DNA from: Rhodothalassiaceae bacterium
GTDB taxonomy: Bacteria; Pseudomonadota; Alphaproteobacteria; Sphingomonadales; Rhodothalassiaceae
Direction: 5' to 3'
Length of the DNA: 64,000 nt
Assembly (NCBI GenBank): GCA_026004935.1
Contig: BPKC01000001.1
Coordinates: 1,527,491 to 1,591,490, forward strand
Part shown: one piece after another, positions 32,426-43,164 of the stretch
Layout: every line of letters starts with the position of its first letter
Numbering within the stretch: the first letter of the stretch is position 1
Translations under genes and position numbers: made by a program
The notes under the pieces: model-generated
Told to the model about the DNA's origin: nothing
Seen by the model: the letters and a program-made list of their open reading frames with translations, nothing else
The model's database searches: none

Positions 32426-33832
32426 ATGCCGATCACGATCACGATGCCGGCGCTTTCACCGACGATGGAGAAGGGCACGCTGGCGCGCTGGCTCGTGAAG
32501 GAGGGGGACGAGGTGCGCGCGGGCGACGTGATCGCGGAGATCGAAACCGACAAGGCGACGATGGAGGTGGAGGCGGTGGACGAGGGTCGGGTCGGCCGTC
32601 TTCTGGTGGCGGAGGGCACGGAGGACATTCCGGTCGGCGAGCCGATCGCGATCCTCCTGGAGGAGGGCGAGGACGAGAGCGCCCTCGATGAGGCCGCCGC
32701 GGCACCGGCCCCGAAGGCCGAGGCGGCGCCCGCGGAGCCGGCCAGTGGCGCGCCGGCGCGGGGCGAGGCCGCGCCGCGCCCGGAACCCGCTCCCCGCGTG
32801 GAGCCCGCCCCGCGTGCGGACGAGCCCGACATTCCGCCCGGCACGCCGATGCGCAAGATGACGGTGCGCGAGGCCTTGCGCGATGCGATGGCGGAAGAGA
32901 TGCGCCGGGACGAGCGGGTGTTCCTGATGGGCGAGGAGGTCGCCCGCTACCAGGGCGCCTACAAGGTCAGCCAGGGCCTGCTCGACGAGTTCGGCGAGCG
33001 GCGCGTGATCGACACGCCGATCACGGAATACGGCTTTGCGGGACTCGGCGTGGGGGCCGCCTTCGCCGGTCTGCGCCCGATCGTCGAGTTCATGACCTTC
33101 AACTTCGCCATGCAGGCGATCGACCACATCGTCAATTCCGCCGCCAAGCAGCGCTACATGACCGGCGGCGGCATCGAGGTGCCGATCGTCTTCCGCGGAC
33201 CGAACGGCGCCGCCGCGCGGGTCGCCGCCCAGCATTCCCAGAACTACGCCGCCTGGTATGCGCAGGTGCCCGGCCTCAAGGTGATCGCGCCCTATACGGC
33301 CGCCGATGCCAAGGGCCTTCTGAAGGCCGCGATCCGCGATCCCAATCCGGTGGTCTTCCTCGAAAACGAGATCCTCTACGGCCACAGCTTTCCGGTGCCC
33401 GAGGTGGAGGACTGGGTGGTGCCCATCGGCAGGGCCCGCATCGCGCGGGAGGGCTCGGATGTCACCATCGTCGCCTATTCGATCGCCATGGATGCGGCGC
33501 TCAAGGCCGCCGAGGCGCTGGCGGCGGAGGGGATCGAGGCGGAGGTCATCGATCTGCGCACGCTCAGACCTCTCGACATGGACACGGTGATCGCCTCGGT
33601 GAAGAAGACCAACCGCTGCGTCATCGCGGAAGAGGGCTGGCCCGTGTGCTCGATCGCCTCCGAGGTCTCGGCGCGGCTGATGGAGGAGGCCTTCGACTGG
33701 CTGGACGCCCCCGTCCTGCGCTGCACCGACGCGGATACGCCCACGCCATACGCCGCCAATCTCGAGAAGGCCTGGCTGGTCAGCGCTGACGACGTGATCC
33801 GCGCCGCCCGCGCGGTGTGCTACCGCCGGTGA
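32426..33832 (+). CDS. pdhB: Pyruvate dehydrogenase E1 component, beta subunit with N-terminal lipoyl domain
   Basis: A 468-aa protein. Residues 1-77 form a biotinyl/lipoyl domain with the lipoylated Lys in [17 protein letters not shown]. An Ala/Pro linker follows (about 90-135), then the E1-beta domain from [14 protein letters not shown], with the ThDP-contacting [16 protein letters not shown] and [20 protein letters not shown]. Fusion of a lipoyl domain to E1-beta is a known alphaproteobacterial trait. The lipoyl-coding DNA is almost identical to that of pdhC 6.5 kb away. The gene is followed by repeat array C rather than pdhC, so the complex is encoded in two separated parts. Confidence 0.96.
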   Translation: MPITITMPALSPTMEKGTLARWLVKEGDEVRAGDVIAEIETDKATMEVEAVDEGRVGRLLVAEGTEDIPVGEPIAILLEEGEDESALDEAAAAPAPKAEAAPAEPASGAPARGEAAPRPEPAPRVEPAPRADEPDIPPGTPMRKMTVREALRDAMAEEMRRDERVFLMGEEVARYQGAYKVSQGLLDEFGERRVIDTPITEYGFAGLGVGAAFAGLRPIVEFMTFNFAMQAIDHIVNSAAKQRYMTGGGIEVPIVFRGPNGAAARVAAQHSQNYAAWYAQVPGLKVIAPYTAADAKGLLKAAIRDPNPVVFLENEILYGHSFPVPEVEDWVVPIGRARIAREGSDVTIVAYSIAMDAALKAAEALAAEGIEAEVIDLRTLRPLDMDTVIASVKKTNRCVIAEEGWPVCSIASEVSARLMEEAFDWLDAPVLRCTDADTPTPYAANLEKAWLVSADDVIRAARAVCYRR

Positions 33833-34980
33833 CCGCCCATCCGTCACCGGCCAACGGCCTTCGCTCATCAAGAGGAGAGGGCGGGCCGGCGCGGCCGCTC
33901 CGCATTCCGATCGCCGAAGACCGGCGACCGACGACCGATCGCTGAACCGTCGCGCGCCCGCTTGACCGGGGAACCCTTCCAGTCGTCGGTCATCGGTCAT
34001 CAGTGTTCAGTTTCATCTTGGGGACGGACGCACGGGCGGTGCCGCCTTCCCCGACGCGTCGTTCGCCGGCTTGACCGGCGAACGCAGCCGGCGGTGGTGA
34101 CCATCCCGGCTTTGGCGGTTGGCCCTGCTGCCCGCTGGATCCGCCGATCAAGTCGGCGGATGACGGAGAAAGCCAGCACGGAGCCGCCGGTCAAGCCGGC
34201 GGGTGACGAAGAGAGAGTGCCGCCGGGTGACGCTCTCTTTGTCGTCATTCGCCGCGAAAGCGGCGAATCCAGCGGCCGCGGGCAACGATCACTTCGCTTG
34301 GGGTTGGCCCCCCATCCGGCTGGACCCGCCGGTCAAGCCGGCGGGTGACGAAGAGAGAGAGTGCCGGCGGGTGACGCTCTCCTTTTCTCGTCATTCGCCG
34401 CGAAAGCGGCGAATCCAGCCGGCGGTGACGGCAGCTCCGACGCTCGCGGTTGGCCCCGCATCCGGCTGGACCCGCCGGTCAAGCCGGCGGGTGACGAAGA
34501 GAGAGAGTGCCGCCGGGTGACGCTCTCTTTCTCGTCATTCGCCGCGAAAGCGGCGAATCCAGCCGGCGGTGACGGCAGCTCCGACGCTCGCGGTTGGCCC
34601 CGCATCCGGCTGGACCCGCCGGTCAAGCCGGCGGGTGACGAAGAGAGAGAGTGCCGCCGGGTGACGCTCTCTTTCTCGTCATTCGCCGCGAAAGCGGCGA
34701 ATCCAGCCGGCGGTGACGGCAGCTCCGACGCTCGCGGTTGGCCCCGCATCCGGCTGGACCCGCCGGTCAAGCCGGCGGGTGACGAAGAGAGAGAGTGCCG
34801 CCGGGTGACGCTCTCTTTCTCGTCATTCGCCGCGAAAGCGGCGAATCCAGCCGGCGGTGACGGCAGCTCCGACGCTCGCGGTTGGCCCCGCATCCGGCTG
34901 GACCCGCCGGTCAAGCCGGCGGGTGACGAAGAGAGAGCGCCGGCGAGTGACGAGGAGGAAGGTGCCGACGGGTGACGATG
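33833..34980. repeat. Palindromic repeat array C (144-bp unit)
   Basis: Between pdhB and a co-oriented beta-barrel gene. From 34321 a unit of about 144 bp is repeated; TGGACCCGCCGG starts at 34321, 34467, 34611, 34755 and 34899. Each unit carries one palindrome with stem CCGCCGGTCAAGCCGGCGG and one with stem TTCGCCGCGAAAGCGGCGAA in inverted orientation. The copies are nearly identical, suggesting recent amplification. 33960-34320 holds more diverged versions, including an ATCCGCCGATCAAGTCGGCGGAT stem and GGTCATCGGTCATCAG microrepeats. 33833-33960 shows no gene. Confidence 0.9.
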
Positions 34981-35145
34981 GAGGGTGCAAGCGGTGCGTC
35001 CCGATTTTCGCCACAAACGGATGCGACGGAATGCCGCGTCAGCCCGCTGCGGCGGCGTCACGGTGGCGACGGCGCATGGGGGAGGCGGGCTCTCCCGGCG
35101 ATCCGCAGCGGCGTGATGCGGGGCGGTCAACGAGGGGGACGGACC

Positions 35146-35832
35146 ATGCGGGATGTGGGGTTCGCGTGGACCGGGTGCGGCCGGAAGCGGCACGAGGGGC
35201 GGATGGCCGCGGCAATGCTCGCGGCCGCGATCGGGCTTGGCGGTCTCTGTGGCGGCGGCGCGGTCGCCGAGGATGCGGGCGATGACGACGCCCCCTATCC
35301 GCCGAGCTGGCATTTCAGCGGTTTCAGCATCGGCATCGGCGGGGGAGTTGCGCATGTCCGCGCCCGCGGGGCGACGGGCGGTGTTGCCATAAAGGGCGAT
35401 GTGACCGACGGCGACGGATGGCTCTTCCTGAACTGGAATCTCCGGCTCGACCATCACTGGCTGTTGGGGGCCGATCTGGAATTCACGCTGGGGGCGGACA
35501 CGCTCGAAATCTTCGGGCCCGACGCGCGGGTTCCCGACGAGTGCTTCCCCTTTTGTGCCGGGGGGAACATCAGCCTGCGGGTGAGCTACGCCTACACCGA
35601 CCGTCTGGCCGCCTACGTCCGCGCGGGTTACGCGGGCACGGAGGTGGCCAACGCCGGTTTTGACGGCGGGCAGATTGCGGCCGGCGGCGAGTGGCGCCTG
35701 ACGGGCGGCTTGGCCCTCAGGGGTGAACTCGCCTACGGCGTCTTCGAAAACCGGCGTTTTTCGACCGTCGATCTCGATATCCGGCGGCCCAGACGTTTCT
35801 TCGCGGGGCTGGCTGCCCTGTACCGCTTCTAG
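35146..35832 (+). CDS. Outer-membrane beta-barrel protein of unknown function
   Basis: A 228-aa secreted protein. The basic N-terminus and hydrophobic stretch (about residues 20-42, AAAMLAAAIGLGGLCGGGAV) form a signal peptide, and an Ala-Glu-Asp boundary suggests cleavage near AVA-ED. The mature part alternates aromatic and polar residues (GFSIGIGGGVAHV, WRLTGGLALRGELAYGVF) and ends with LYRF, a C-terminal Phe typical of BamA-dependent barrels. It looks like a small 8-stranded OMP_b-brl type barrel. Two Cys (DECFPFC) may form a disulfide in a loop. An alternative ATG at 35203 also has a good ribosome-binding site. Converges on gyrA. Confidence 0.75.
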   Translation: MRDVGFAWTGCGRKRHEGRMAAAMLAAAIGLGGLCGGGAVAEDAGDDDAPYPPSWHFSGFSIGIGGGVAHVRARGATGGVAIKGDVTDGDGWLFLNWNLRLDHHWLLGADLEFTLGADTLEIFGPDARVPDECFPFCAGGNISLRVSYAYTDRLAAYVRAGYAGTEVANAGFDGGQIAAGGEWRLTGGLALRGELAYGVFENRRFSTVDLDIRRPRRFFAGLAALYRF

Positions 35833-35866
35833 AACGGGTCCTCCTTCCGCGATCGGCTGCGGGTGT

Positions 35867-38572
35867 TCACGAGGCGGGGCCGTCCGCCGCCTCCTCCCCG
35901 TCCTCGTCGGCATCCGCCTCGGCGATGCGGGCGACGGAGACGACCCGCTCGTCCTCGCCGATCCGGAACAGGGTGACCCCCTGGGTCGCGCGCCCCATGA
36001 TCCGGATGTCGGAGACGGGGATGCGGATCATCTTGCCCCGGTCGGTCACCAGCAGAAGCTGGTCGCCGTCGCGCACGAGCCGCGAGGCCACCACCGGCCC
36101 GTTGCGCGCGGAGGTGACAATGTTGACGATTCCCGACCCGCCGCGGTGCGTCGTGCGGTACTCATAGGCCGAGCTGCGCTTGCCGTAGCCGTTCTCGGTC
36201 ACGGTGAGCACGAATTCCTCGGCCGCCGCCAGCTCCGCCACCCGCTCGGGGGCAAGCCCGACATCGGCCGGGTCCGGCCGGTCTTCGCCGCTCTTCCACG
36301 GCGCGACCTTCAGATACGCGTCCCGCTCATCCGGATCGAGATGGAGCCCCGAGAGGATCGACAGCGAGATCACGGCATCGCCTTCCTCCAGCTTCATGCC
36401 GCGCACGCCGACCGCCGTGCGGCCCTTGAAGACGCGCACATCCGAAACCGGAAAGCGGATGCACTTGCCGCCGCGCGCCGCCAGCAGCACGTCCTGATCC
36501 TCCCGGCAGACGGCGACCCCCACGAGCTGGTCGTCGGATCCCTCCTCGAAGCGGATCGCGATCTTGCCGACGGACGGCACATTCACGAAATCCGACAGCC
36601 GGTTGCGCCGCACGTAGCCGTTGCGGGTGGCGAACATCACGTGGAGCTCGTCCCAGCTCGCCTCGTCCTCCGGCAGGGCCATCAGGCTCGTGATCGTCTC
36701 GCCTTCGGCCAGCGGCAGCAGATTGACCAGCGCCTTGCCGCGCGCCTGCGGGGCGCCCAGCGGCAGCTTCCAGACCTTGAGCTTGTAGACCTGCCCGGCG
36801 GACGAGAAGAACAGGATCGGCTGGTGAGTGTTGGCGACGAAGACGCGGGTGACCACGTCCTCATCGCGGGTCGCCATCCCGGCGCGGCCCTTGCCGCCGC
36901 GGCGCTGCTCGCGATAGGCGGCGAGCGGCGTGCGCTTGATGTAGCCGTTGTGGGTGACGGTGACCACCATGTCCTCGCGGGCGATCAGCGCCTCCTCGTC
37001 GATCTCGGCGAGCTCCTCGGTCGAGATCTCCGTGCGCCGCGCATCCGCATACTTCTCGCGCACGGCCTGAAGCTCCGCCTTCAGTACGGCGAGCAGCTTG
37101 TCGCGCGAGCCCAGGATCGCGAGATACTCGGCGATCTTCCCGGCGAGTTCCTCCAGCTCGCGGCCGATCTCCTCGCGCCCGAGCTGGGTGAGCCGGTGCA
37201 GCCTGAGTTCCAGGATCGCCTTCACCTGCGCCTCGGACAGCCGGTAGCGCCCGTCTTCGAGCGCACGGCCGCTGTGGTCCTCCACGAGCTTCAGATAGGG
37301 CGCCACCACCGCGGCGTCGAAGCTGCGCGCCAGCAGGGCCTCGCGGGCCTCCGCGGGCGAGGAGGCGGCGCGGATGATCGCGACCACCTCGTCCAGATTG
37401 CTGACCGCGATCACGAGCCCGAGCGCCAGATGGGCCCGCTCGCGCGCCTTGGCCAGCTCGAATTTCGTCCTCCTGACAATGACTTCCTCACGGAATCTGA
37501 GAAAGGATTTGAGGATCTCGGCGATCCCCATCTGGCGCGGCCGGCCGCCGTCGAGCGCCAGCATGTTGATGCCGTAGGAGACCTGGACCGGCGTGTACCG
37601 GTAGAGCTGGTTCAGGACGACGTCGGCCACCGCATCGCGCTTGAGCTCGATCACGACGCGTACGCCGCGCCGGTCGGATTCGTCGCGCAGATCCGCGATG
37701 CCCTCGATGCGCCTGGATTTTACGGCATCGGCGATCTTCTCGATCATCGCCGCCTTGTTGACCTGATAGGGCACCTCGGTGATCACGATCGCCTCGCGCC
37801 CGCGCACCTCTTCGACATGCGTGCGCGAGCGGATGACGATCGAGCCGCGGCCTTCCGCATAGGCCTTCAGAATGCCGGCCCGGCCCATGATGATGCCGCC
37901 GGTCGGAAAATCGGGGCCGGGCAGGCGCTCCATGATCTCGGCCAGCTCCGCATCCGGCCGGTCCACCAGCAGCAGGGCGGCGTCGATCACCTCGCCGAGA
38001 TTGTGGGTGGGAATGTTGGTGGCCATGCCGACGGCGATGCCGGCCGCACCATTGACCAGAAGATTGGGAAAGCGCGCCGGCAGCACCTCCGGCTCCTGTT
38101 CGGAGCCGTCGTAGTTGGGCCGGAAGTCCACCGTGTCCTTGTCGATGTCGGCGAGCAGCTCGGCGGCCGCCCTGGCGAGCCGCGCCTCCGTGTAGCGCAT
38201 GGCCGCCGGCGGGTCGCCGTCCATGGAGCCGAAATTGCCCTGGCCGTCGATGAGCGGCAGACGCATGGCGAAGTCCTGGGCCATGCGCACGAGCGCATCG
38301 TAGATCGCCGCGTCCCCGTGGGGGTGATACTTGCCCATCACGTCGCCGACGATGCGGGCCGATTTGCGGTAGGGCTTCGACCAGTCGTAGCCGTTCTCGT
38401 ACATGGCATAGAGAATGCGGCGGTGGACGGGTTTGAGTCCGTCGCGCACGTCGGGCAGCGCGCGCGCCACGATCACGCTCATCGCGTAATCCAGGTAGCT
38501 GCGCTCGAGCTCGTCCTCGATCGCAACCGTCGGGATCGGCGCACCGGCCGCGGGCGGTGTGATCTCGTTCAC
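35867..38572 (-). CDS. gyrA: DNA gyrase subunit A
   Basis: Type II topoisomerase subunit that breaks and rejoins DNA; 901 aa from a GTG at 38572 with GGGAAG upstream. The breakage-reunion domain includes [19 protein letters not shown], the active-site Tyr Y127 in [10 protein letters not shown] and the QRDR segment [17 protein letters not shown]. The C-terminal beta-pinwheel contains the GyrA-box ([12 protein letters not shown]), which separates it from ParC. The residue equivalent to E. coli Ser83 is Ala88; Asp87 is conserved as Asp92. The gene lies leftward between pdhB and pdhC, splitting the pdh genes. Confidence 0.96.
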   Translation of the reverse strand: MNEITPPAAGAPIPTVAIEDELERSYLDYAMSVIVARALPDVRDGLKPVHRRILYAMYENGYDWSKPYRKSARIVGDVMGKYHPHGDAAIYDALVRMAQDFAMRLPLIDGQGNFGSMDGDPPAAMRYTEARLARAAAELLADIDKDTVDFRPNYDGSEQEPEVLPARFPNLLVNGAAGIAVGMATNIPTHNLGEVIDAALLLVDRPDAELAEIMERLPGPDFPTGGIIMGRAGILKAYAEGRGSIVIRSRTHVEEVRGREAIVITEVPYQVNKAAMIEKIADAVKSRRIEGIADLRDESDRRGVRVVIELKRDAVADVVLNQLYRYTPVQVSYGINMLALDGGRPRQMGIAEILKSFLRFREEVIVRRTKFELAKARERAHLALGLVIAVSNLDEVVAIIRAASSPAEAREALLARSFDAAVVAPYLKLVEDHSGRALEDGRYRLSEAQVKAILELRLHRLTQLGREEIGRELEELAGKIAEYLAILGSRDKLLAVLKAELQAVREKYADARRTEISTEELAEIDEEALIAREDMVVTVTHNGYIKRTPLAAYREQRRGGKGRAGMATRDEDVVTRVFVANTHQPILFFSSAGQVYKLKVWKLPLGAPQARGKALVNLLPLAEGETITSLMALPEDEASWDELHVMFATRNGYVRRNRLSDFVNVPSVGKIAIRFEEGSDDQLVGVAVCREDQDVLLAARGGKCIRFPVSDVRVFKGRTAVGVRGMKLEEGDAVISLSILSGLHLDPDERDAYLKVAPWKSGEDRPDPADVGLAPERVAELAAAEEFVLTVTENGYGKRSSAYEYRTTHRGGSGIVNIVTSARNGPVVASRLVRDGDQLLLVTDRGKMIRIPVSDIRIMGRATQGVTLFRIGEDERVVSVARIAEADADEDGEEAADGPAS

Positions 38573-38902
38573 GGAAGGGCTTCCCGTCTTCGTCTGTCGT
38601 GGACCGGATGTCGCGGCGGTCGTCTCGCGGCCCGCGCGGCGAGGGGCCCGCGCGGCGGCCGGCGTGGCCGCGACCCGGGGTCCTTCTTGCACGAATGCGC
38701 AAGCCCCGGCAAGCGGAAGGGGCCCGTCGCGGCGGGGCGCAGGGGCCAGCCATGCGCGGGATGCAGGGCTGGGCGGTCCGCGATGTCGATTGAGCTTGCC
38801 CGGTGATTGTGCAAAAAGGGCGCGGGACCGCCGCCGCCGCGGCCGGCAGGCGGCAGGGATCCGTCGCCTGCCGGGCGGGCAGAGCAGGGGAAGGAATCGC
38901 CG
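38573..38902. other. Divergent gyrA-pdhC intergenic region
   Basis: 330 nt between the divergent starts of gyrA and pdhC with no gene seen. An AT-richer patch near 38770-38820 is the likeliest promoter zone for both directions, but no hexamer pair is convincing. GCAGGGGAAGG before 38903 is a strong ribosome-binding site for pdhC. Confidence 0.4.
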
Positions 38903-40255
38903 ATGCCGATCACGATCACGATGCCGGCGCTTTCACCGACGATGGAGAAGGGCACGCTGGCGCGCTGGCTCGTGAAGGAGGGGGACGAGGTGCGCGCGGG
39001 CGATGTGATCGCGGAGATCGAAACCGACAAGGCGACGATGGAGGTGGAGGCGGTGGACGAGGGTCGGGTCGGCCGTCTTCTGGTGGCGGAGGGCACGGAG
39101 GACATTCCGGTCGGCGAGCCGATCGCGATCCTCCTGGAGGAGGGCGAGGACGAGAGCGCCCTCGATGAGGCCGCCGCGGCACCGGCGAAGAGCGAACGGC
39201 CGGCCGAGGAAAAGCCGGCGGAGATCGAGATCGGCCATCGCGTCACACGCAAGGAGCAGCCGGCATCCGAGCAGGCCGAAGCAGCGCAGGCCGTTTCCCC
39301 GCCGACACCCGCAGCTCCGATGTCCCGGGCAGGTGATGGCGGGAGCGCCGAGGAGGGGCGGATCTTCGCCTCCCCGCTCGCCCGGCGGCTGGCGAAGCAG
39401 CTGGGCGTCGATCTTGCCGCGGTCAAGGGAAGCGGGCCGCGCGGCCGGATCGTGGCGGCCGACGTCGAGGCGGCTGCCAAGGGCCGCGCCGCTCCCGAGC
39501 GCCCCATGGCGGCACCGGCCGCCGCCGCGGTGCCGGCGCCGGAAGGCTTCACGCCGCCGGCGGACGTGCCGTACGAGGAGGTGCGGCTCAGCTCCATGCG
39601 CAAGGTCATCGCCCGGCGGATGACCGAGTCCAAGACGCAGGTGCCGCATTTCTATCTCACCATCGACATCGAGGTGGACCGGCTGCTCGCCGTGCGCCGG
39701 GAGCTCAACGGGCGGCTGGCGGAAGACGGGCTCAAGATCTCCGTCAACGACTTCATCATCCGCGCCGCCGCCCTCGCCCTCAGGAAGGTGCCGGAGGCGA
39801 ACGTCATGTTCGCGGGCGACCGGATCCTGCGCTTCAAGCGGGCCGACATTTCGGTGGCGGTCGCCGTCGAGGGCGGGCTCGTGACCCCGGTGGTGCGCGC
39901 GGCCGACACCAAGGGGCTGGCCGAGATCGCGCGCGAGATGAAGGAGCTGGTGGAGAAGGCGCGGACCGGCAGGCTGCTGCCGGAGGACTATCAGGGCGGC
40001 ACCTTCTCCATCTCCAATCTCGGCATGTTCGGCATCAAGGAATTCGAGGCCGTCATCAACCCGCCGCAGGGGGCGATTCTGGCCGTCGGCATGGCCGAGA
40101 AGCGCCCGGTCGTGCGCGATGACGCGCTCGCCATCGCGACGGTCATGACCTGTACGCTCTCGGTCGACCACCGCGCGCTGGACGGCGCGATCGGCGCGCG
40201 CTTCCTGCAGGCTCTCAAAGGTCTGCTGGAAGATCCGCTCACGATGCTGCTCTAG
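38903..40255 (+). CDS. pdhC: Dihydrolipoyllysine-residue acetyltransferase (pyruvate dehydrogenase E2)
   Basis: Core of the pyruvate dehydrogenase complex that moves acetyl groups from lipoyl to CoA. The product is 450 aa with one lipoyl domain (residues 1-77, Lys in [10 protein letters not shown]). A linker and the peripheral-subunit-binding domain follow (about 150-185, [36 protein letters not shown]). The catalytic domain starts at [20 protein letters not shown] and includes the catalytic HRALDG ([16 protein letters not shown]). The first 284 nt match pdhB at all but one base. It is followed by lpdA (37 nt), lipA and coq10 on the same strand. Confidence 0.96.
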   Translation: MPITITMPALSPTMEKGTLARWLVKEGDEVRAGDVIAEIETDKATMEVEAVDEGRVGRLLVAEGTEDIPVGEPIAILLEEGEDESALDEAAAAPAKSERPAEEKPAEIEIGHRVTRKEQPASEQAEAAQAVSPPTPAAPMSRAGDGGSAEEGRIFASPLARRLAKQLGVDLAAVKGSGPRGRIVAADVEAAAKGRAAPERPMAAPAAAAVPAPEGFTPPADVPYEEVRLSSMRKVIARRMTESKTQVPHFYLTIDIEVDRLLAVRRELNGRLAEDGLKISVNDFIIRAAALALRKVPEANVMFAGDRILRFKRADISVAVAVEGGLVTPVVRAADTKGLAEIAREMKELVEKARTGRLLPEDYQGGTFSISNLGMFGIKEFEAVINPPQGAILAVGMAEKRPVVRDDALAIATVMTCTLSVDHRALDGAIGARFLQALKGLLEDPLTMLL

Positions 40256-40292
40256 TTGCCGAGCAGCTCATCCCAGCGAGACGGGAGACATC

Positions 40293-41699
40293 ATGGCCGA
40301 AGACGCCTTCGATCTCGTCGTGATCGGTGCGGGCCCCGGCGGCTATGTCGCCGCGATCCGCGCCGCCCAGCTGAAGCTGAAGACCGCGATCGTCGAGCGC
40401 GAGCATCTCGGCGGCATCTGCCTCAACTGGGGCTGCATCCCCACCAAGGCGCTGCTCAGGACGGCCGAGATCGCGCATCTTGCGCGCGAGGCCGGTGCCT
40501 TCGGGCTGAAGCTGAAGGAGCCGGAAATCGACTGGCCGGCGGTGGTCAGGCGCTCGCGGGCCGTCGCCGCCCAGCTCAATGCCGGGGTCAAGACGCTGCT
40601 GAAGAAGAACGGCGTCACCACGATCATGGGCACGGCGCGGCTGGCCGCCCGCCATCTGGTGGTGGTGAGCGATGAGAAGGGCGGCGAGCGGCGGCTCAGG
40701 GCCCGCCACGTGATCCTCGCCACCGGGGCGCGGGCGCGCGCGCTGCCCGGCATCGAGCCCGACGGCCGGCTGATCTGGACCTACAGGCACGCGCTGGCGC
40801 CGGAGACGCTTCCGAAGTCCCTCGTCGTCGTCGGCTCGGGGGCGATCGGCTCGGAATTCGCGAGCTTCTATGCCGACATGGGCGCGGAGGTGACGCTGGT
40901 CGAGCTGCTCGACCGGATCCTGCCGCAGGAGGACGCGGAGGTCTCCGAATTCGTCCGCAAACGCTTCGAGAAGCGCGGGATTGTGGTCAGGACCGGCACG
41001 ACGGTCAAAAAGGCGACGCCGAAGGGCGACGGGCTTGCGGTCACGCTCGCGCCCGCCGGCGGCGGCAAGGAGGAGACGATCACGGCGGCGCGCATGATTC
41101 TCGCCGTCGGGATCACCGGCAATGTCGAGGATCTGGGGCTGGAAGCGATCGGCATCCGCGTCGAGCGCGGCCATGTCGTCGTCAATGAATGGGCGGAGAC
41201 CGGCGTGCCCGGCATCTACGCCATCGGCGATCTCGCCGGCCCGCCCTGGCTCGCCCACAAGGCCAGCCACGAGGGCATCATCGCGGTCGAGCGCATCGCC
41301 GGGGTGAAGGGCGTGCATCCGCTGCGCACCGACCGCATCCCCGCCTGCACCTTCACCCGCCCCCAGGTCGCATCGCTGGGGCTGACCGAGGAGAAGGCGA
41401 AGGAGCAGGGCATCCCGGTGCGCGTCGGCCGCTTCCCGCTCATCGGCAACGGCAAGGCGCTGGCGATCGGCGAGCCGGAAGGCTTCGTCAAGACCGTCTT
41501 CGACGCGAAGACCGGGGCGCTGCTGGGCGCGCACATGGTGGGGCCCGAAGTCACCGAGATGATCCAGGGCTTTGCCATCGCCATGGGACTGGAGACGACC
41601 GAGGCCGAGCTGATCGAGACCGTCTTCCCGCACCCGACCGTCTCGGAGGCGATGCACGAGAGCGTGCTTGCCGCCTACGGCCGCGTCATCCATATCTGA
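40293..41699 (+). CDS. lpdA: Dihydrolipoyl dehydrogenase (E3)
   Basis: FAD-dependent disulfide reductase that reoxidises dihydrolipoamide and makes NADH. The product is 468 aa. The FAD site is [16 protein letters not shown] and the redox disulfide is C43/C48 in [17 protein letters not shown]. The NAD site is [23 protein letters not shown] is also contacted by [18 protein letters not shown], and the catalytic His-Glu pair is in [10 protein letters not shown]. It lies 37 nt after pdhC, as usual in pdh operons, and upstream of lipA, so lipoate synthesis and use are grouped. Confidence 0.96.
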   Translation: MAEDAFDLVVIGAGPGGYVAAIRAAQLKLKTAIVEREHLGGICLNWGCIPTKALLRTAEIAHLAREAGAFGLKLKEPEIDWPAVVRRSRAVAAQLNAGVKTLLKKNGVTTIMGTARLAARHLVVVSDEKGGERRLRARHVILATGARARALPGIEPDGRLIWTYRHALAPETLPKSLVVVGSGAIGSEFASFYADMGAEVTLVELLDRILPQEDAEVSEFVRKRFEKRGIVVRTGTTVKKATPKGDGLAVTLAPAGGGKEETITAARMILAVGITGNVEDLGLEAIGIRVERGHVVVNEWAETGVPGIYAIGDLAGPPWLAHKASHEGIIAVERIAGVKGVHPLRTDRIPACTFTRPQVASLGLTEEKAKEQGIPVRVGRFPLIGNGKALAIGEPEGFVKTVFDAKTGALLGAHMVGPEVTEMIQGFAIAMGLETTEAELIETVFPHPTVSEAMHESVLAAYGRVIHI

Positions 41700-41739
41700 C
41701 CGGATCCGGCAACCGTCAAAGCAGGAAAGCCGCACCAGC

Positions 41740-42669
41740 ATGAGCGAGGTCACTCCCATCAAGCGTGAGCGCCCGGGGCCGCGCAAGCCGCCGTGGATCC
41801 GCGTCAAGGCGCCGACGTCGCCCGCCTATGCCGAAACGCGCCGGCTCATGCGCCGCCTCAACCTGCACACGGTCTGCGAGGAGGCGGCCTGCCCGAACAT
41901 CGGCGAGTGCTGGGCGGGCCGGCATGCGACGGTGATGATCCTGGGCGAGATCTGCACCCGCGCCTGCGCCTTCTGCAACGTCAGGACCGGCATGCCGGGG
42001 CCGGTGGACCCGCTGGAGCCGGTGCATGTGGCGGAAGCCGCGGCCGAGCTGGGCCTGAAGCATATCGTCATCACCTCGGTGGACCGCGACGATCTGCCCG
42101 ACGGCGGCGCGCGGCAGTTCGTGCGGGTGATCGAGGAGCTCAGGGCCAGAACGCCCGAGACCACGATCGAGGTGCTCACCCCCGACTTCCGCAACAAGCC
42201 TGGGGCGCTCGAGATGGTGGTCGCCGCCCGGCCCGACGTCTTCAACCACAACCTGGAGACGGTGCCGCGGCTCTATCCGACGATCCGCCCCGGGGCGCGG
42301 TATTTCCATTCGCTGAGGCTGCTCGCGCGGGTGAAGGAGCTCGATCCGGCGATCTTCACCAAGTCCGGCATCATGGTCGGGCTGGGCGAGGAGCGCCAGG
42401 AGGTGCTGCAGGTGATGGACGACATGCGTGCGGCGGATGTCGATTTTCTCACCATCGGCCAGTATCTCCAGCCCACGCCGCGCCATGCGCCGGTGGCGCG
42501 CTATGTGACGCCGGACGAATTCCGCAGCTACGAGCAGATCGCGCGCGCGAAGGGCTTCCTCATGGTCTCCGCCTCGCCGCTCACGCGCTCGAGCTATCAT
42601 GCCGGAGAGGACTTCGCGCGGCTCAAGGCGGCGCGGGCCGAACGGCTGAAGGCGGCGGAAGAGGGCTGA
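41740..42669 (+). CDS. lipA: Lipoyl synthase
   Basis: Radical SAM enzyme that inserts two sulfurs into octanoyl chains on lipoyl domains, needed by PdhB, PdhC and other 2-oxoacid dehydrogenases. The product is 309 aa. The auxiliary cluster motif is [12 protein letters not shown] and the radical SAM motif is [17 protein letters not shown] and [17 protein letters not shown] are conserved blocks, and [14 protein letters not shown] is the C-terminal segment with the cluster-binding Ser. The start at 41740 gives normal family length. Co-directional with lpdA (40-nt gap) and coq10 (6-nt gap). Confidence 0.97.
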   Translation: MSEVTPIKRERPGPRKPPWIRVKAPTSPAYAETRRLMRRLNLHTVCEEAACPNIGECWAGRHATVMILGEICTRACAFCNVRTGMPGPVDPLEPVHVAEAAAELGLKHIVITSVDRDDLPDGGARQFVRVIEELRARTPETTIEVLTPDFRNKPGALEMVVAARPDVFNHNLETVPRLYPTIRPGARYFHSLRLLARVKELDPAIFTKSGIMVGLGEERQEVLQVMDDMRAADVDFLTIGQYLQPTPRHAPVARYVTPDEFRSYEQIARAKGFLMVSASPLTRSSYHAGEDFARLKAARAERLKAAEEG

Positions 42670-42675
42670 GGCATC

Positions 42676-43161
42676 GTGCATCGGCATGCCGAGCGCCGGC
42701 ATCTGCCCTATCCGCCCGAGGCGGTGTTCGACCTCGTGGCCGATGTCCGCCGCTATCCCGAGTTCCTGCCGTGGCTGCGCGCGGCCCGCGTCTACAACGA
42801 GCGCCCCGACGGCTTCGATGCGGATCTCGTCGTCGGCTTCAAGTTCTACACGGAACGCTTTACCTCGCGCGTGCATCTGGAGCGGCCGCGGCGGATCCAT
42901 GTGGACTACATCAAGGGGCCGCTGAAGTATCTCCACAACGAATGGCGCTTCGCGCCGGCGGATGACGGCGGCACCATCGTCGATTTTTCGGTGGAATTCG
43001 CATTCCGCTCACCGGTGTTCGAGAAGCTGATGGGCGCGGTGTTCACGGAGGCCGTGCACCGCATGGTCGCCTCCTTCGAGGCGCGCGCCCGTGAGCTCTA
43101 CGGGCCGGCGGCACCGCAGGGCCGGCCCGCCTGGCCGGTCGACGGCCGCCGCAGCCGGTGA
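42676..43161 (+). CDS. COQ10/RatA-like ubiquinone-binding START-domain protein
   Basis: A 161-aa SRPBCC/START-domain protein (polyketide cyclase fold), similar to the COQ10 family that binds ubiquinone and supports respiration. It starts with a GTG at 42676 preceded by GAGG. Conserved positions include the N-terminal PYPPEAVFDLVADVRRYPEF, GPLKYLHNEWRF and FSVEFAFRSPVF. It lies 6 nt after lipA, an order common in Alphaproteobacteria. Bacterial relatives are sometimes annotated as ribosome-association toxin RatA, but the respiratory role is better supported in this context. It converges on leuB with 3 nt between them. Confidence 0.85.
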   Translation: MHRHAERRHLPYPPEAVFDLVADVRRYPEFLPWLRAARVYNERPDGFDADLVVGFKFYTERFTSRVHLERPRRIHVDYIKGPLKYLHNEWRFAPADDGGTIVDFSVEFAFRSPVFEKLMGAVFTEAVHRMVASFEARARELYGPAAPQGRPAWPVDGRRSR

Positions 43162-43164
43162 CGC

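Noticed and set aside
35723-38806. Rightward open frame of about 1030 codons opposite gyrA
   Set aside because: Antisense shadow of gyrA, with strongly biased composition and no family resemblance; gyrA itself is unambiguous.
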